Source: Roseburia sp. AM59-24XD (GTDB lineage: Bacteria; Bacillota; Clostridia; Lachnospirales; Lachnospiraceae). Taken from it: a DNA stretch of 64,000 bases. This document shows, piece by piece, positions 27,310 through 36,404 of this stretch (position 1 is its first letter; every line of letters begins with the position of its first letter). The stretch covers positions 62,001 to 126,000 of the forward strand of contig NZ_QUET01000001.1 of NCBI RefSeq assembly GCF_003478445.1. Direction: 5' to 3'. The notes under the pieces were generated by a model. The model was not told where the DNA came from and ran no database searches. It saw only the letters and a program-made list of their open reading frames with translations. Position numbers and translations under genes: made by a program.

Positions 27310-28701
27310 TTGGCTATGAATAACAGTTTAGCAGAAGTACACCCGGAGCTTGTTTCGGAGTGGTCGGAAAAGAATTTAACGCTTACGCCTGATGACATTA
27401 CTTTCGGTTCAAATAAAAAAGTATGGTGGAGAGGTGCTTGCGGTCATGAATGGCAGGCAAGCGTTAAGGCTCGTTCTAATGGAGAGAAATGTCCGATATG
27501 TTCCGGTGCGAGAGTGATTGCAGGTATTAACGATTTGGCGACATTAGAGCCACTATTGGTAAAGCAGTGGTCGAAAAAGAATAAGATAAAACCGACAGAG
27601 GTTTCTATTGGCTCTCATAAGAAAGTGATTTGGAGATGCGAGAAAGGTCACGAGTGGGAAGCAGCCGTTAAGAGCAGGACAATAAATAAAACAGATTGCC
27701 CGTATTGCTCCCATAACAAAGTGTTGGCAGGATTTAATGACCTTGCAACACTTCTGCCGGATATAGCAGCAGAGTGGTCGGACAGAAATTATCCGTTACT
27801 TCCAACTCAGGTTACGGTCTTTGCCAATCGTAAGGCTTGGTGGAAGTGTAAGGATTGCGGCAGAGAGTGGAACACCCTTATTTCTACCCGTTCCGGTGGG
27901 AGCAAATGCCCGTATTGCAGTGGGTACATATTCATGAAAGGGTTTAACGATTTGCAGACAACACACCCTAAAATTGCTTCGGAGTGGTCGGAGAAGAACT
28001 TGCCATTGAAGCCTGATGAAGTAAATGCAAAGGCGAGAAAAAATGTCTGGTGGAGGTGTAGTAAATGCGGTAACGAGTGGAAATCAATTATCAATGCCCG
28101 TGTGAAAGGGACGGTATGCCCCGTTTGTGCGGAGAGAGAAGTCCTTGCCGGATATAATGATTTGGCGACAACGGACAGTCAGCTTCTCAGTGAATGGGAT
28201 TATGAACAGAATAAATTGAAGCCGACAGAGGTATCACGAACTTCAGCAAAGAGAGCGTGGTGGAAATGCAGGCACGGTCATTCATGGAGTATGAAGATAA
28301 ATGAAAGAACGATATTGAAGAAAGGCTGTCGAATTTGTGAGCAGGAGTATTTGTCTCTATTTCCTGCTTTGGCTGTCAGCTATTATTCTAATAAGAAAGG
28401 CTTGAAAGCAGAACTTGGTTCTGACCGATTGCTTGGAGTTCCGCTTGAAACATACATACCTTCAGAAAAGTTGGCTATTGAGTCAGGAAGTGCCGATGAG
28501 AATTTAGAAATAATGAAAGCATATATGTGCAAGCAAAGAGGAATAAGGCTGATTAAGCTGCCGATGAAAGGCACAGAATTGGATTATGCCAATAATTTAA
28601 AGAAAGCTTTTCAGAACGTACATATATTTATTTCTTCTGATACCGAGGAAGATGTGGAGATAATCAAAAATACATTTGAAAGATGGAGGGACAGCCAATG
28701 A
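27310..28701 (+). CDS. Zinc-ribbon repeat protein (DUF4379-like) with possible nuclease tail
   Basis: 463 residues. Five tandem repeats of about 68 residues (roughly 5-345), each with a HPxLxxEWSxxN start, a WWxC-x2-CG-H-EW core and a closing CPxCS, form treble-clef zinc ribbons. Some first Cys pairs are incomplete (GACGHEW, CEKGHEW). The last 110 residues are different: LGVPLETYIPSEKLAIESG resembles the active-site strand of Vsr-like PD-(D/E)xK endonucleases (D-x-Y-I-P-x-x-x-x-A-I-E), with Glu in place of the usual Asp. Family members are often near mobile elements; nuclease activity is inference. TTG 27310 or ATG 27316 may be the start. Its stop overlaps the next ATG. Confidence 0.7.
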   Translation: MAMNNSLAEVHPELVSEWSEKNLTLTPDDITFGSNKKVWWRGACGHEWQASVKARSNGEKCPICSGARVIAGINDLATLEPLLVKQWSKKNKIKPTEVSIGSHKKVIWRCEKGHEWEAAVKSRTINKTDCPYCSHNKVLAGFNDLATLLPDIAAEWSDRNYPLLPTQVTVFANRKAWWKCKDCGREWNTLISTRSGGSKCPYCSGYIFMKGFNDLQTTHPKIASEWSEKNLPLKPDEVNAKARKNVWWRCSKCGNEWKSIINARVKGTVCPVCAEREVLAGYNDLATTDSQLLSEWDYEQNKLKPTEVSRTSAKRAWWKCRHGHSWSMKINERTILKKGCRICEQEYLSLFPALAVSYYSNKKGLKAELGSDRLLGVPLETYIPSEKLAIESGSADENLEIMKAYMCKQRGIRLIKLPMKGTELDYANNLKKAFQNVHIFISSDTEEDVEIIKNTFERWRDSQ

Positions 28702-28877
28702 GAGAAAAAAACTATCATCTATACTTAAATGAAGAAGAACGAAGCCGAGTGATACAATCGCTCATTGAACTGAAGAACAATTTAGCAGCTCAGGGACGAT
28801 ACACCGATGCAGTAGATGATGTCCTCTGCAAAGTGCTTGAAGCAAAGAAAAAGAAAAAGAAAATTGAATACATTTAG
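28698..28877 (+). CDS. Small conserved element protein, paralogue of the one at 49067
   Basis: 59 residues, ATG overlapping the stop of the zinc-ribbon gene, GGAGGG upstream. Pattern YHLYLNEEERSRVIQSLIEL ... GRYTDAVDDVLCKVLEAKKK. The same spacing of YHxxL, VIxSL, DAVDDxLxKV and a basic end occurs in the 67-residue protein at 49067-49270. No known function; a small helical protein, perhaps binding nucleic acid with its basic end. Confidence 0.6.
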   Translation: MREKNYHLYLNEEERSRVIQSLIELKNNLAAQGRYTDAVDDVLCKVLEAKKKKKKIEYI

Positions 28878-28887
28878 AACGTGTTTT

Positions 28888-28923
28888 GCCGTCTGTTTCC
28901 TAACCGGAGCAGGCGGCTTTTTT
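28888..28923 (+). terminator. Intrinsic terminator
   Basis: GCCGTCTG (28888-28895) pairs with CAGGCGGC (28910-28917, one G-U), then six T. Confidence 0.8.
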
Positions 28924-29412
28924 AATTTCCAAAAATTTTTTTGAAATATTTTTGGAAAAGCGGAGATTTTGGGTGTGCATTTCATACCCCTTTGTCCAAA
29001 TGAGTGAAGGGGTTCATTCCGGATAGCAAAAACGGAAGCCTTTTCGCTTGAAAATTGAATAAGTCATTCACTAAGACTTTATTTCTGATGATAGCCACTT
29101 TAGCAGGTACGCCGTGATTTCTGTATTTCAGAATAGCGAGAACTCCGGTTATGAGTATCAGGTTGCTCCTGATATGGCGATGACAGTCAGAATGATAATG
29201 ATACTTCTCTACGGAGCTGGCGGAGTACCCGGCAGAGGTTAGAATCCTATGATACAGATAAGCAGTCTGTTCCTTAGTGACTTCCCATAAGCATTTTGCT
29301 TGGCAAGGGGTGTTGAGAACAAATATTGCTATGACCGATTAGGAAATGAGTCGGTCAGGTACATAGCCATAATGCGGTGGCTATGAATTTTCAGAAAGGA
29401 GGGCAAAAAGAA
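28924..29412 (+). other. Non-coding stretch with several hairpins upstream of parA
   Basis: About 490 bases without a supportable gene. Hairpins: CCCCTT/AAGGGG near 28987-29013; TTCTG/CAGAA (29119-29133); TATCAGG-ttgct-CCTGATA (29156-29174); GACCGATT/AGTCGGTC (29333-29356, one G-U); ATAGCCA/TGGCTAT (29363-29384), the last just before the parA ribosome site. Could be a structured parA leader, a small RNA or part of the element's replication or partition region. No known RNA family recognised. Confidence 0.5.
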
Positions 29413-30237
29413 GTGTCAAACTGCAAAACGATTTCCGTATGTAACCAGAAAGGCGGAGTCGGAAAAACCACCACAACAGTTAATCTTGGAGTCGGGCTTG
29501 CAATGCAGGGCAAGAAAGTATTGCTTATTGACGCAGACCCGCAGGGAGATTTAACGACTTGTCTTGGTTGGCAGGATACAGACGGCTTGGGTATCACGCT
29601 TGCAACGAAACTCACAGATGTAATCAATGAAACGATGACAGACCCTATGGTTGGTATCCTGCATCACGAAGAAGGTGTTGACCTTGTTCCGGCAAACCTT
29701 GAGCTTTCAGCAATGGAATTTAACCTTGTGAACGCAATGAGCAGAGAAACTACACTCAAGAATTATCTGAGTCAAGTGAAGAACAGATATGATTATGTAA
29801 TTATAGACTGTATGCCTTCACTTGGTATGGTTACTCTCAATGCTTTATCGGCGGCAGACAGTGTTATCATTCCAGTTCAGGCTCAGTATTTGCCTGCAAA
29901 GGGTATGACACAGCTTGTGCAGACCATTTCAAAAGTAAAGAAGTATATCAATCCGGATATTAAGATAGACGGTATGCTGCTTACTTTGGTGGATAGCCGA
30001 ACAAACCTTGCAAAGAGTACGGTAGAAGCACTCAGGGCGAATTTCGGTAATCAGATAAGAATGTATCGAACACAAATCCCGATTGCCGTGAAAGCTGCTG
30101 AAACTTCTTCCAAAGGCAAGAGCATTTATGCTTATGAGCCAAACAGCACAGTGTCTAAGGCATACGCTGAATTTACAAAGGAGGTGTTAGCCGATGGCAG
30201 GAAGAAAGAGCGACTTCACTCTCACGAAGCTCGATGA
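29413..30237 (+). CDS. parA: ParA-family partition ATPase
   Basis: 274-residue chromosome/plasmid partition ATPase (Soj/ParA). Deviant Walker A KGGVGKTTT near residue 15, LLIDADPQGDLT switch I region, and VIIDCMPSLGMVTLNAL Walker B. With ParB it would keep the excised or replicating element segregating properly. Start is GTG 29413, preceded by AAAGGAGGG nine bases away; an in-frame GTG 36 bases upstream falls in a hairpin. The 3' end overlaps parB by 44 bases. Confidence 0.92.
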   Translation: MSNCKTISVCNQKGGVGKTTTTVNLGVGLAMQGKKVLLIDADPQGDLTTCLGWQDTDGLGITLATKLTDVINETMTDPMVGILHHEEGVDLVPANLELSAMEFNLVNAMSRETTLKNYLSQVKNRYDYVIIDCMPSLGMVTLNALSAADSVIIPVQAQYLPAKGMTQLVQTISKVKKYINPDIKIDGMLLTLVDSRTNLAKSTVEALRANFGNQIRMYRTQIPIAVKAAETSSKGKSIYAYEPNSTVSKAYAEFTKEVLADGRKKERLHSHEAR

Positions 30238-31138
30238 TTTATTTACCACGCAGGCACAGAGAGATGAAGAACAGCTTTCAAAAATCCGAGATATTCCATT
30301 GGAGCTGATTGATGATTTTCCCGACCACCCGTTTAAGGTCAGGGACGATGAAGATATGATGCAGCTTGTGGAGAGTGTCAAGGAAAGAGGGGTTATTACT
30401 CCGGCAACGGTAAGGCAGAAAGAGGACGGCAGATACGAACTTGTTTCAGGACACAGACGAAAGCGAGCGTGTGAACTGGCAGGATTTGAAACCCTGAGAA
30501 GTGAGATTGTAGACCTGAACAGAGATGAAGCGACCATTTTAATGGTTGAAAGTAATTTCCAGAGGTCAGAGATATTGCCGAGTGAAAAAGCCTTTGCCTA
30601 TAAAATGCGTTTGGAAGCATTAAGCAGACAAGGGAAAAGAACAGATTTAACTTCCAACCCACTGGGTCGGAAGTCGGATGGCAAAGAAACTGCTCAAATA
30701 ATCGGAGAACAATCGGGCGACAGTCAAACGCAAGTTCGTCGTTATATTCGTCTGACAAACCTTGTTCCTGAACTGCTTGAATTTGTTGACGAGGGGCGTA
30801 TTAAAATGCGTCCTGCCGTAGAACTTTCCTATCTTGATGAAGATTGCCAGCGTGATGTGGTTGACGAAATCGACCTGAATGACGCAACCCCGTCACACGA
30901 CCAGACAATCCGTATGCGAAAGTTATTCAACGAGGGCAACCTTACAACCGAAGCAATCCACGCTGTTATGTCTGAGGAAAAGCCGAACCAAAAGGAAAAA
31001 ATCGTGTTGAGGGGCGACAGAGTAAGACAGCTTATCCCGAAAAATATTCCCGTCAGTCAGACGGAGGATTTTGTCTGCAAAGCATTGGAGCATTACAACA
31101 AGTTTTTGCGTAACCGTGCAGAGCGTGACAGCAGATAG
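30194..31138 (+). CDS. parB: ParB/Spo0J-like partition protein
   Basis: DNA-binding partner of ParA, 314 residues. N-terminal ParB/Srx domain with the CTP-binding patterns HPFKVRDDEDMMQLVESV and LVSGHRRKRACELAG; VESNFQRSEILPSEKA follows, then a helix-turn-helix around QTQVRRYIRLTNLVPELLEFV. A C-terminal part (about 235-310) may dimerise. Its start lies inside parA, with an AAGGAGGTG ribosome site, so expression is coupled. No parS-like perfect palindrome was identified nearby; CTATCTC iterons lie 70 bases downstream. Confidence 0.9.
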   Translation: MAGRKSDFTLTKLDDLFTTQAQRDEEQLSKIRDIPLELIDDFPDHPFKVRDDEDMMQLVESVKERGVITPATVRQKEDGRYELVSGHRRKRACELAGFETLRSEIVDLNRDEATILMVESNFQRSEILPSEKAFAYKMRLEALSRQGKRTDLTSNPLGRKSDGKETAQIIGEQSGDSQTQVRRYIRLTNLVPELLEFVDEGRIKMRPAVELSYLDEDCQRDVVDEIDLNDATPSHDQTIRMRKLFNEGNLTTEAIHAVMSEEKPNQKEKIVLRGDRVRQLIPKNIPVSQTEDFVCKALEHYNKFLRNRAERDSR

Positions 31139-31210
31139 CCTGATTTACAGTTCCCCTTTCTCACACTCTAACCCCTTAGTTATACTTCTACCTACCGAAA
31201 ATGATATATA

Positions 31211-31254
31211 CTATCTCACTTGAATATAACTATCTCAAAGTATATGTCTATCTC
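31211..31254 (+). repeat. Three CTATCTC iterons between parB and the adhesin gene
   Basis: CTATCTC at 31211-31217, 31230-31236 and 31248-31254, spaced 18-19 bases. They lie on one DNA face at less than two helical turns apart and could bind ParB or a regulator of the adhesin gene. Confidence 0.4.
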
Positions 31255-31274
31255 TAAGGGGGGAATCGCACAAT

Positions 31275-31313
31275 ATGAACGGACTGGAGGTGTATGGTAA
31301 AATGAAAAATTAA
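31275..31313 (+). CDS. Possible 12-residue leader peptide
   Basis: ATG at 31275, preceded by AAGGGGGGAA, encodes 12 residues (MNGLEVYGKMKN) and stops at 31313. It sits between the iterons and a terminator-like hairpin just before the adhesin gene. Listed only because of this attenuator-like layout; translation is unproven. Confidence 0.25.
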   Translation: MNGLEVYGKMKN

Positions 31314-31374
31314 CGAAAAATCCGCATTTGTTTTTCGGCAGGTAAATCTTGTCGTAAGAGAAAATCCACAAAGG

Positions 31375-31401
31375 CACATCGTAGAGATACGGTGTGTTTT
31401 T
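31375..31401 (+). terminator. Terminator/attenuator hairpin just before the adhesin gene
   Basis: CACATCGTA (31375-31383) pairs with TACGGTGTG (31388-31396, one G-U), followed by TTTTTC. It ends only about 14 bases before the AGGAGG of the adhesin gene, so it either ends parAB transcription or acts as an attenuator. Confidence 0.65.
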
Positions 31402-31423
31402 CAATTTTACAGGAGGAAACGCA

Positions 31424-34400
31424 ATGATAAAGTCAAAATTCAAAAGAGTCACGTCGCTTTTCTTGGCGACCCTTATGTGTGTGACCACTTTTGCAGGCAT
31501 TGGCTCGACAACAGCATATGCTGCTTCGGGAGAAAAAGCCGATGTCTATATGGTCGATTTTCCTCGTGATGGCGATGCTAATTACGATGGGGTATGGGGA
31601 CACAGCAATTTGACCTTGAAAAATGGTTGGCATACCGGACGTTCCAATTTTACCAATCTTAAGGCTATTGGCTCATACTCAGGCAATGTTGCTTATTGTA
31701 TTGAGCCGGGAATTTCGCTCAAGGTCGGTCAGACAATGAATAAGTATGACGAAAATTATTTTAATAACCTTGCATCCAACGGGGTTATTTCCGGAGATGA
31801 AATCCGTCTTTTCGTTGGTCGTATTTTACAGTATGGCTATCGTGGGACAATCTCGACTTCTTGGAGGTCACAGAATGAAGCGGCAGCAAACAGCATTGCA
31901 CAGGCTTATGCTACACAGCTTCTTATCTGGGAAACTGTTATCGGAGAGCGTGATGCAAACTTCAATCATGTAGCAGCCAGTGGTTGCAGCAATGTGAAAG
32001 ATGTCATCAATGCAAAGCATCCGCTCCGCAATAAGATTTTCAGTTATTACAACAGTATGGTGCAGAGTGTACAGAACCATGCGACCATACCGAGCTTTTG
32101 TAATAAATCATCCGGTTCGGCAAAGACAATAGAACTTGAGTGGAACGGAAGCAAGTACACCACTACCCTGACAGACTCAAACAATGTGCTGTCCAAGTAT
32201 AATTTCAAGGCAAGTATCAGTGGAGTGAGCTTTTCAGTGAATGGTAACAAACTTACTGTTTCTATGGATACTGCACCGAGTAAGGAATTTACCATTACCG
32301 CAACGAAGAAAAATGCAGTCCGCAGAGGTGTGGTTGTATGGTCAGAGGGCAAACACGGTCAGAACTCCAGTGTGCAGGATGTTGTCAGCTATGCTCAGGA
32401 AGTAAGCGACAGTATCAACGGTTATGTGAAGATGAAAGTCAGCTATGGTTCTTGTCAGATTGTAAAGACCAGTGAGGACGGCAAGGTTGACGGTATCAAC
32501 TTCACGATTACCGGAAACGGTATCAATCAGACAGTTACAACAGCTAATGGCGGTAAGTTCCAGATTGATAACCTTATGCCGGGTATCTATACTGTAACCG
32601 AGCAGGCATACGATAAGTACGAGCCGCAGGAAACACATAGAGTTACTGTTGTAGCAGGACAGATTGCAAAGGTCACTTTCAATAACAAATTGAAGCGTGG
32701 CGACCTTCAGGTAGTGAAGTCCTCGGAAGATAACCTTGTTGAAGGTGTGAAGTTCCATCTTTTCGGTACTTCTCTTTCCGGTGATGCTGTTGACCAGTAT
32801 GCAGTTACGGATAAAGACGGTGTGGCAACTTTCAAAGATGTGCTTATCAGTGGTTCTGAACCATATACTCTTGAGGAAGTGGACACAGCTATCCGTTATG
32901 TTGTGCCAAAAAATCAGACTGCACCAGTGAAGTGGAAAGAAGTAACCACAAGAAACTTCAATAACATTTTGAAGAAATTTACTGTAACAGTAACAAAGAG
33001 CGACGCTGAGAAAGGCGAAGCACAGGGAAATGCCAAACTTTCGGGAGCAGTTTATGGTATCTATAAGGGCGAAACGCTTGTAGATAAGTATGTTACTGAT
33101 GAAAACGGTCAGTTCACTACCAAAGAATATGTTTGTGATACCGACTGGACAATCCGAGAAATTACACCGTCAGAGGGATATTTGCTTGATAAGACTATCC
33201 ATGAAGTAGGTGCAGACCCGAAACTTTATGAGGTGGAACACAACCTTACTTCCAATGATGTAACCGAGCAGGTAATCAAAGGTAACGTGGCTATCATTAA
33301 ACACACTGATGATGGAGAAACAAAGATTGAAACTCCTGAAAAGGGTGCTTCCTTTGAGATTTATTTGAAATCTGCTGGAAGCTATGACGCAGCCAATAAA
33401 GACGAGAGAGATACTATCGTTTGCGATGAAAATGGCTTCGGTCAGACAAAAGATATGCCGTATGGTATTTATACCGTACACCAGACTTCTGGTTGGGAAG
33501 GCAGAGAGATGATGGACGATTTTGATGTGTTCATTTCACAGAACGCACAGACGTATCGTTATCTTATCAATAACCGTAACTTTGAGAGCTTTGTCAATGT
33601 AGTCAAGGTGGACGCAGAAAGCGGAAAGAGTATTCCGTATGCAGGAGCAGGATTTAAGATTTACGACCCGCAGGGCAATCAGGTCAAAATGACCTTTACT
33701 TATCCGACACCAACCACGATTGATGTGTTCTATACCGACGCAAATGGTTCTCTTGTAACACCTGAGAAACTGGATTACGGCAAGGGATATTCTATCGTAG
33801 AGGTACAAGCTCCATACGGGTATGTACTTGATGATACTCCGGTATATTTTGATATTACCGAAGAAAATTCCACAGAGGAAGGCGGCGTAACTGTTGTGAA
33901 AGTCAATAAGCCGAATATGGCACAGAAAGGTACTATCACGGTTGAAAAGACTGGAGAAGTATTTAGTGGTGTCAATGTAAGTGGTTCTGAGGACAGTGAT
34001 GTTATTTATCAGCCTGTTTATGAAGTGGCAGGACTTGAGGGTGCAGTTTATGAAGTCCGTGCTGCGGAAGATATTAGTACACCGGACGGTACACTCCGCT
34101 TTTCAAAGGGCGAAGTGGTAGATACTATCACAACAAGCTCCGATGGATTTGTGAAGAGCAAAGAACTTTATCTCGGAAAATACGAGGTCAAGGAAATTAC
34201 CGCACCTTATGGAATGGTAGTGAGTGGCGAAACACATACGGTTGAGCTTACTTACGCAGGTCAGAATATCTCTGTTACCGAAACTTCCACATCATTCTAT
34301 AACGAAAGACAGAAAGTGCAGGTAAGCCTTGCAAAAGTCATTGAAAAGGATAAGACATTTGGTATTGGCGACAACGGAGAAATCAAAAACATCAGCTTTG

Positions 34401-35674
34401 GTCTTTATGCCGCAGAAGATATTGTATCTACAAGCGGTACAGTTATTCCGGCTGATGGACTGATTGAGATTGTCAGCGTAAATGAAAATGGAATTGCTGT
34501 TATGAAGTCAGACCTTCCGTTTGGCAAATACTATGTCAAAGAGATTGCAACCGATGAGCATTATATTCTCTCTGATACGAAGTATCCGGTTGTATTTGAA
34601 TACGCAGGTCAGGATACCGCAACGGTTGAAATCAAAGTGAATGACGGAAAAGAAATCAAGAATGAACTTATCTATGGTTCTGTATCAGGTAAGAAGATTG
34701 ACGAGAATGGAGAAGCACTTGAGGGTGCTGTTATCGGTATCTTCAAAGCCGAAGAAACAGAATTTACAAAGGATACTGCACTTATGACGACTACCTCTGC
34801 AAAAGACGGTAGTTTTTCTTTTGCAAAAGTTCCTTATGGCAAATGGATTGTAAGAGAAATCGAGCAGCCAAAGGGATTTGTTCTTGATGAAAAAGCGTAT
34901 GAGGTCAATATCAGCAAAGCCGAGCAGGTAGTTGAAATTGAGATTATCAATGAGTATGTTCACGGCAATATCATACTCGCGAAGGTGGATGCTGAATATC
35001 CGGACAACAAGCTTACGGGTGCAACCTTTGAGGTATATAAGGACACCAATGAGAACGGAAAGATTGATGATGGAGATGAACTTATCGGAAATCTTGAAGA
35101 AACTGAAACCGGAATTTATGAGATGAAAGAGCTGCTTTACGGAAAATATATTGTCCGTGAAACAAAAGCACCGGAGGGCTTCCTGCTTGATAAGGGAGAA
35201 TACTCTGTTTTCATTGAGAAAGACGAAACAACTTATTCCGTTGAGAATAAGGCTGGTGTTGGATTTATCAATGAAGCTATGCGTGGAACACTGAAAATCG
35301 TCAAGACATCTTCAGATGGTAAGGTTAAAGGTTTTGCGTTCAGAGTAACCGGAGCAAACGGTTATGATATGACATTTGAAACAGATAAGAACGGCGAAAT
35401 TGTGATTGATGGACTTCGTATTGGCGAATATACCGTATCCGAAGTGGCAAACAATGCCTCTGCCGCATATATCACACCTGCCGACCAGAATGTTACTATC
35501 AAACTTGATGAAACAGCCGTTGTAAAAATGCACAATGAGTTGAGGGATACTCCGAAAACAGGAGATGATACCAATATGAAACTTTGGTATGTCCTTGCCG
35601 GACTTTCTGCTGTCGGTATCGCCGTAACTTCTGTTGTTGCACACAAAAAGAAGAAAAAGGAGGGTAACGAGTAA
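31424..35674 (+). CDS. Large Cna-B/SpaA-type surface adhesin
   Basis: Cell-wall-anchored protein of about 1416 residues. Signal peptide (1-35, ending TAYAA). Residues about 36-215 resemble a thioester domain (Cys in NVAYCIEPGI, later AYATQLLIWETVIG), which in this family can bond covalently to host or cell surfaces. From about 330 to 1370 it is a chain of Cna-B/SpaA repeats with VxKxxxDG starts, YGxYxVxEI/T ends and Lys/Glu pairs for isopeptide bonds. C-terminal sorting signal: DTPKTGDDT, hydrophobic helix, KKKKKEGNE. TPKTG replaces LPxTG. Sortase B is encoded at 56439. It may tether donor and recipient during conjugation (inference). Confidence 0.88.
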   Translation: MIKSKFKRVTSLFLATLMCVTTFAGIGSTTAYAASGEKADVYMVDFPRDGDANYDGVWGHSNLTLKNGWHTGRSNFTNLKAIGSYSGNVAYCIEPGISLKVGQTMNKYDENYFNNLASNGVISGDEIRLFVGRILQYGYRGTISTSWRSQNEAAANSIAQAYATQLLIWETVIGERDANFNHVAASGCSNVKDVINAKHPLRNKIFSYYNSMVQSVQNHATIPSFCNKSSGSAKTIELEWNGSKYTTTLTDSNNVLSKYNFKASISGVSFSVNGNKLTVSMDTAPSKEFTITATKKNAVRRGVVVWSEGKHGQNSSVQDVVSYAQEVSDSINGYVKMKVSYGSCQIVKTSEDGKVDGINFTITGNGINQTVTTANGGKFQIDNLMPGIYTVTEQAYDKYEPQETHRVTVVAGQIAKVTFNNKLKRGDLQVVKSSEDNLVEGVKFHLFGTSLSGDAVDQYAVTDKDGVATFKDVLISGSEPYTLEEVDTAIRYVVPKNQTAPVKWKEVTTRNFNNILKKFTVTVTKSDAEKGEAQGNAKLSGAVYGIYKGETLVDKYVTDENGQFTTKEYVCDTDWTIREITPSEGYLLDKTIHEVGADPKLYEVEHNLTSNDVTEQVIKGNVAIIKHTDDGETKIETPEKGASFEIYLKSAGSYDAANKDERDTIVCDENGFGQTKDMPYGIYTVHQTSGWEGREMMDDFDVFISQNAQTYRYLINNRNFESFVNVVKVDAESGKSIPYAGAGFKIYDPQGNQVKMTFTYPTPTTIDVFYTDANGSLVTPEKLDYGKGYSIVEVQAPYGYVLDDTPVYFDITEENSTEEGGVTVVKVNKPNMAQKGTITVEKTGEVFSGVNVSGSEDSDVIYQPVYEVAGLEGAVYEVRAAEDISTPDGTLRFSKGEVVDTITTSSDGFVKSKELYLGKYEVKEITAPYGMVVSGETHTVELTYAGQNISVTETSTSFYNERQKVQVSLAKVIEKDKTFGIGDNGEIKNISFGLYAAEDIVSTSGTVIPADGLIEIVSVNENGIAVMKSDLPFGKYYVKEIATDEHYILSDTKYPVVFEYAGQDTATVEIKVNDGKEIKNELIYGSVSGKKIDENGEALEGAVIGIFKAEETEFTKDTALMTTTSAKDGSFSFAKVPYGKWIVREIEQPKGFVLDEKAYEVNISKAEQVVEIEIINEYVHGNIILAKVDAEYPDNKLTGATFEVYKDTNENGKIDDGDELIGNLEETETGIYEMKELLYGKYIVRETKAPEGFLLDKGEYSVFIEKDETTYSVENKAGVGFINEAMRGTLKIVKTSSDGKVKGFAFRVTGANGYDMTFETDKNGEIVIDGLRIGEYTVSEVANNASAAYITPADQNVTIKLDETAVVKMHNELRDTPKTGDDTNMKLWYVLAGLSAVGIAVTSVVAHKKKKKEGNE

Positions 35675-35763
35675 TGGAAGCAAAGACAATTATCGCTATC
35701 GCATTAGTTGCCGTTATTGTCGGCGGCTTTATCTTTCTTCAGGTTAAAAACCGTAAGAAGTAA
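35674..35763 (+). CDS. Very small membrane peptide
   Basis: 29 residues (MEAKTIIAIALVAVIVGGFI followed by FLQVKNRKK): one hydrophobic helix and a basic end. Its ATG shares a base with the adhesin stop codon, and AAGGAGGG lies upstream, so it is translated with the adhesin. No family recognised. It may help adhesin export or sorting (inference). Confidence 0.55.
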   Translation: MEAKTIIAIALVAVIVGGFIFLQVKNRKK

Positions 35764-35787
35764 GTAACAAGCGAACATTAACCAGTC

Positions 35788-35824
35788 GGGGCAGAGCGTA
35801 AAAACTCTGTCCCTTTAATTTTTG
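35788..35824 (+). terminator. Intrinsic terminator after the adhesin operon
   Basis: GGGGCAGAG (35788-35796) pairs with CTCTGTCCC (35805-35813, one G-U) and is followed by TTTAATTTTT. Confidence 0.8.
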
Positions 35825-35834
35825 GAGGGACATT

Positions 35835-36131
35835 ATGAAACAACAGAAAACGGTGGAGAGCCGAGTGCTTGAAATATTAAAGGAATGCCCGATGTCGAGG
35901 TATGATGATATGCTTCTCATTCTGCATTATTACAATCGGTACGGATATATACCTGCCGGAAATCTTCCGCTTGAGGATATTGTATTTAATTACCGAGCAT
36001 ACGGACTTCCTTGTTTTGAAACCATACGCAGGGCAAGGCAGAGAGTACAGTCCATTTTTCCTGAGTATTCACGTAATCCGCAGAAAGAAGAACAGAGCGG
36101 CAGTATTTCTATTGTAATCAACATTAACTAA
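35835..36131 (+). CDS. Conserved hypothetical ICE protein
   Basis: 98 residues, no named domain known to me. N-terminal 75 residues are helical with a winged-helix-like pattern (VESRVLEILKECPMSRYDDMLLILHYY ... FETIRRARQRVQSIFPEYS), which resembles small replication or transcription accessory proteins of phages and ICEs. Begins a run of small genes leading to the methylase-helicase. TTTGGAGGGACATT precedes the ATG. Confidence 0.6.
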   Translation: MKQQKTVESRVLEILKECPMSRYDDMLLILHYYNRYGYIPAGNLPLEDIVFNYRAYGLPCFETIRRARQRVQSIFPEYSRNPQKEEQSGSISIVININ

Positions 36132-36143
36132 GGAGGTGTTTTC

Positions 36144-36404
36144 GTGAAAGACAAAGCAACTTTTCAGAATAAGGTCAAGGTGCTGAATAAACTCTTTGAC
36201 TCCGGTTGTGATACGGAGAAAAAGTTGCAGCAGCTTGATATGGAAGCAATCCTGAAAATCCCGAATATCACGATTCCTGATATGGGTGTGATTATGGAGC
36301 TTCAGAAGAATACAAAGTCCGGTAAACTCTTTTCGTATTTGGGCGGCGGTTCTGATGAAGCAACAAAAATGAGAGGTAAGGAAAATGAAGCAACAGGAGA
36401 ATAG
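36144..36404 (+). CDS. Conserved hypothetical ICE protein
   Basis: 86 residues with GTG start and AAGGAGGTG ribosome site. Mostly helical (KDKATFQNKVKVLNKLFDSG ... ILKIPNITIPDMGVIMELQK). Such short proteins commonly sit just upstream of the large methylase-helicase gene in related elements. Function unknown. Its end overlaps the next start by 20 bases. Confidence 0.6.
   Translation: MKDKATFQNKVKVLNKLFDSGCDTEKKLQQLDMEAILKIPNITIPDMGVIMELQKNTKSGKLFSYLGGGSDEATKMRGKENEATGE

Noticed and set aside
31424..35674. Repeats inside the adhesin as mobile-element repeats
   Set aside because: They are diverged coding repeats of Cna-B domains, not exact DNA repeats.
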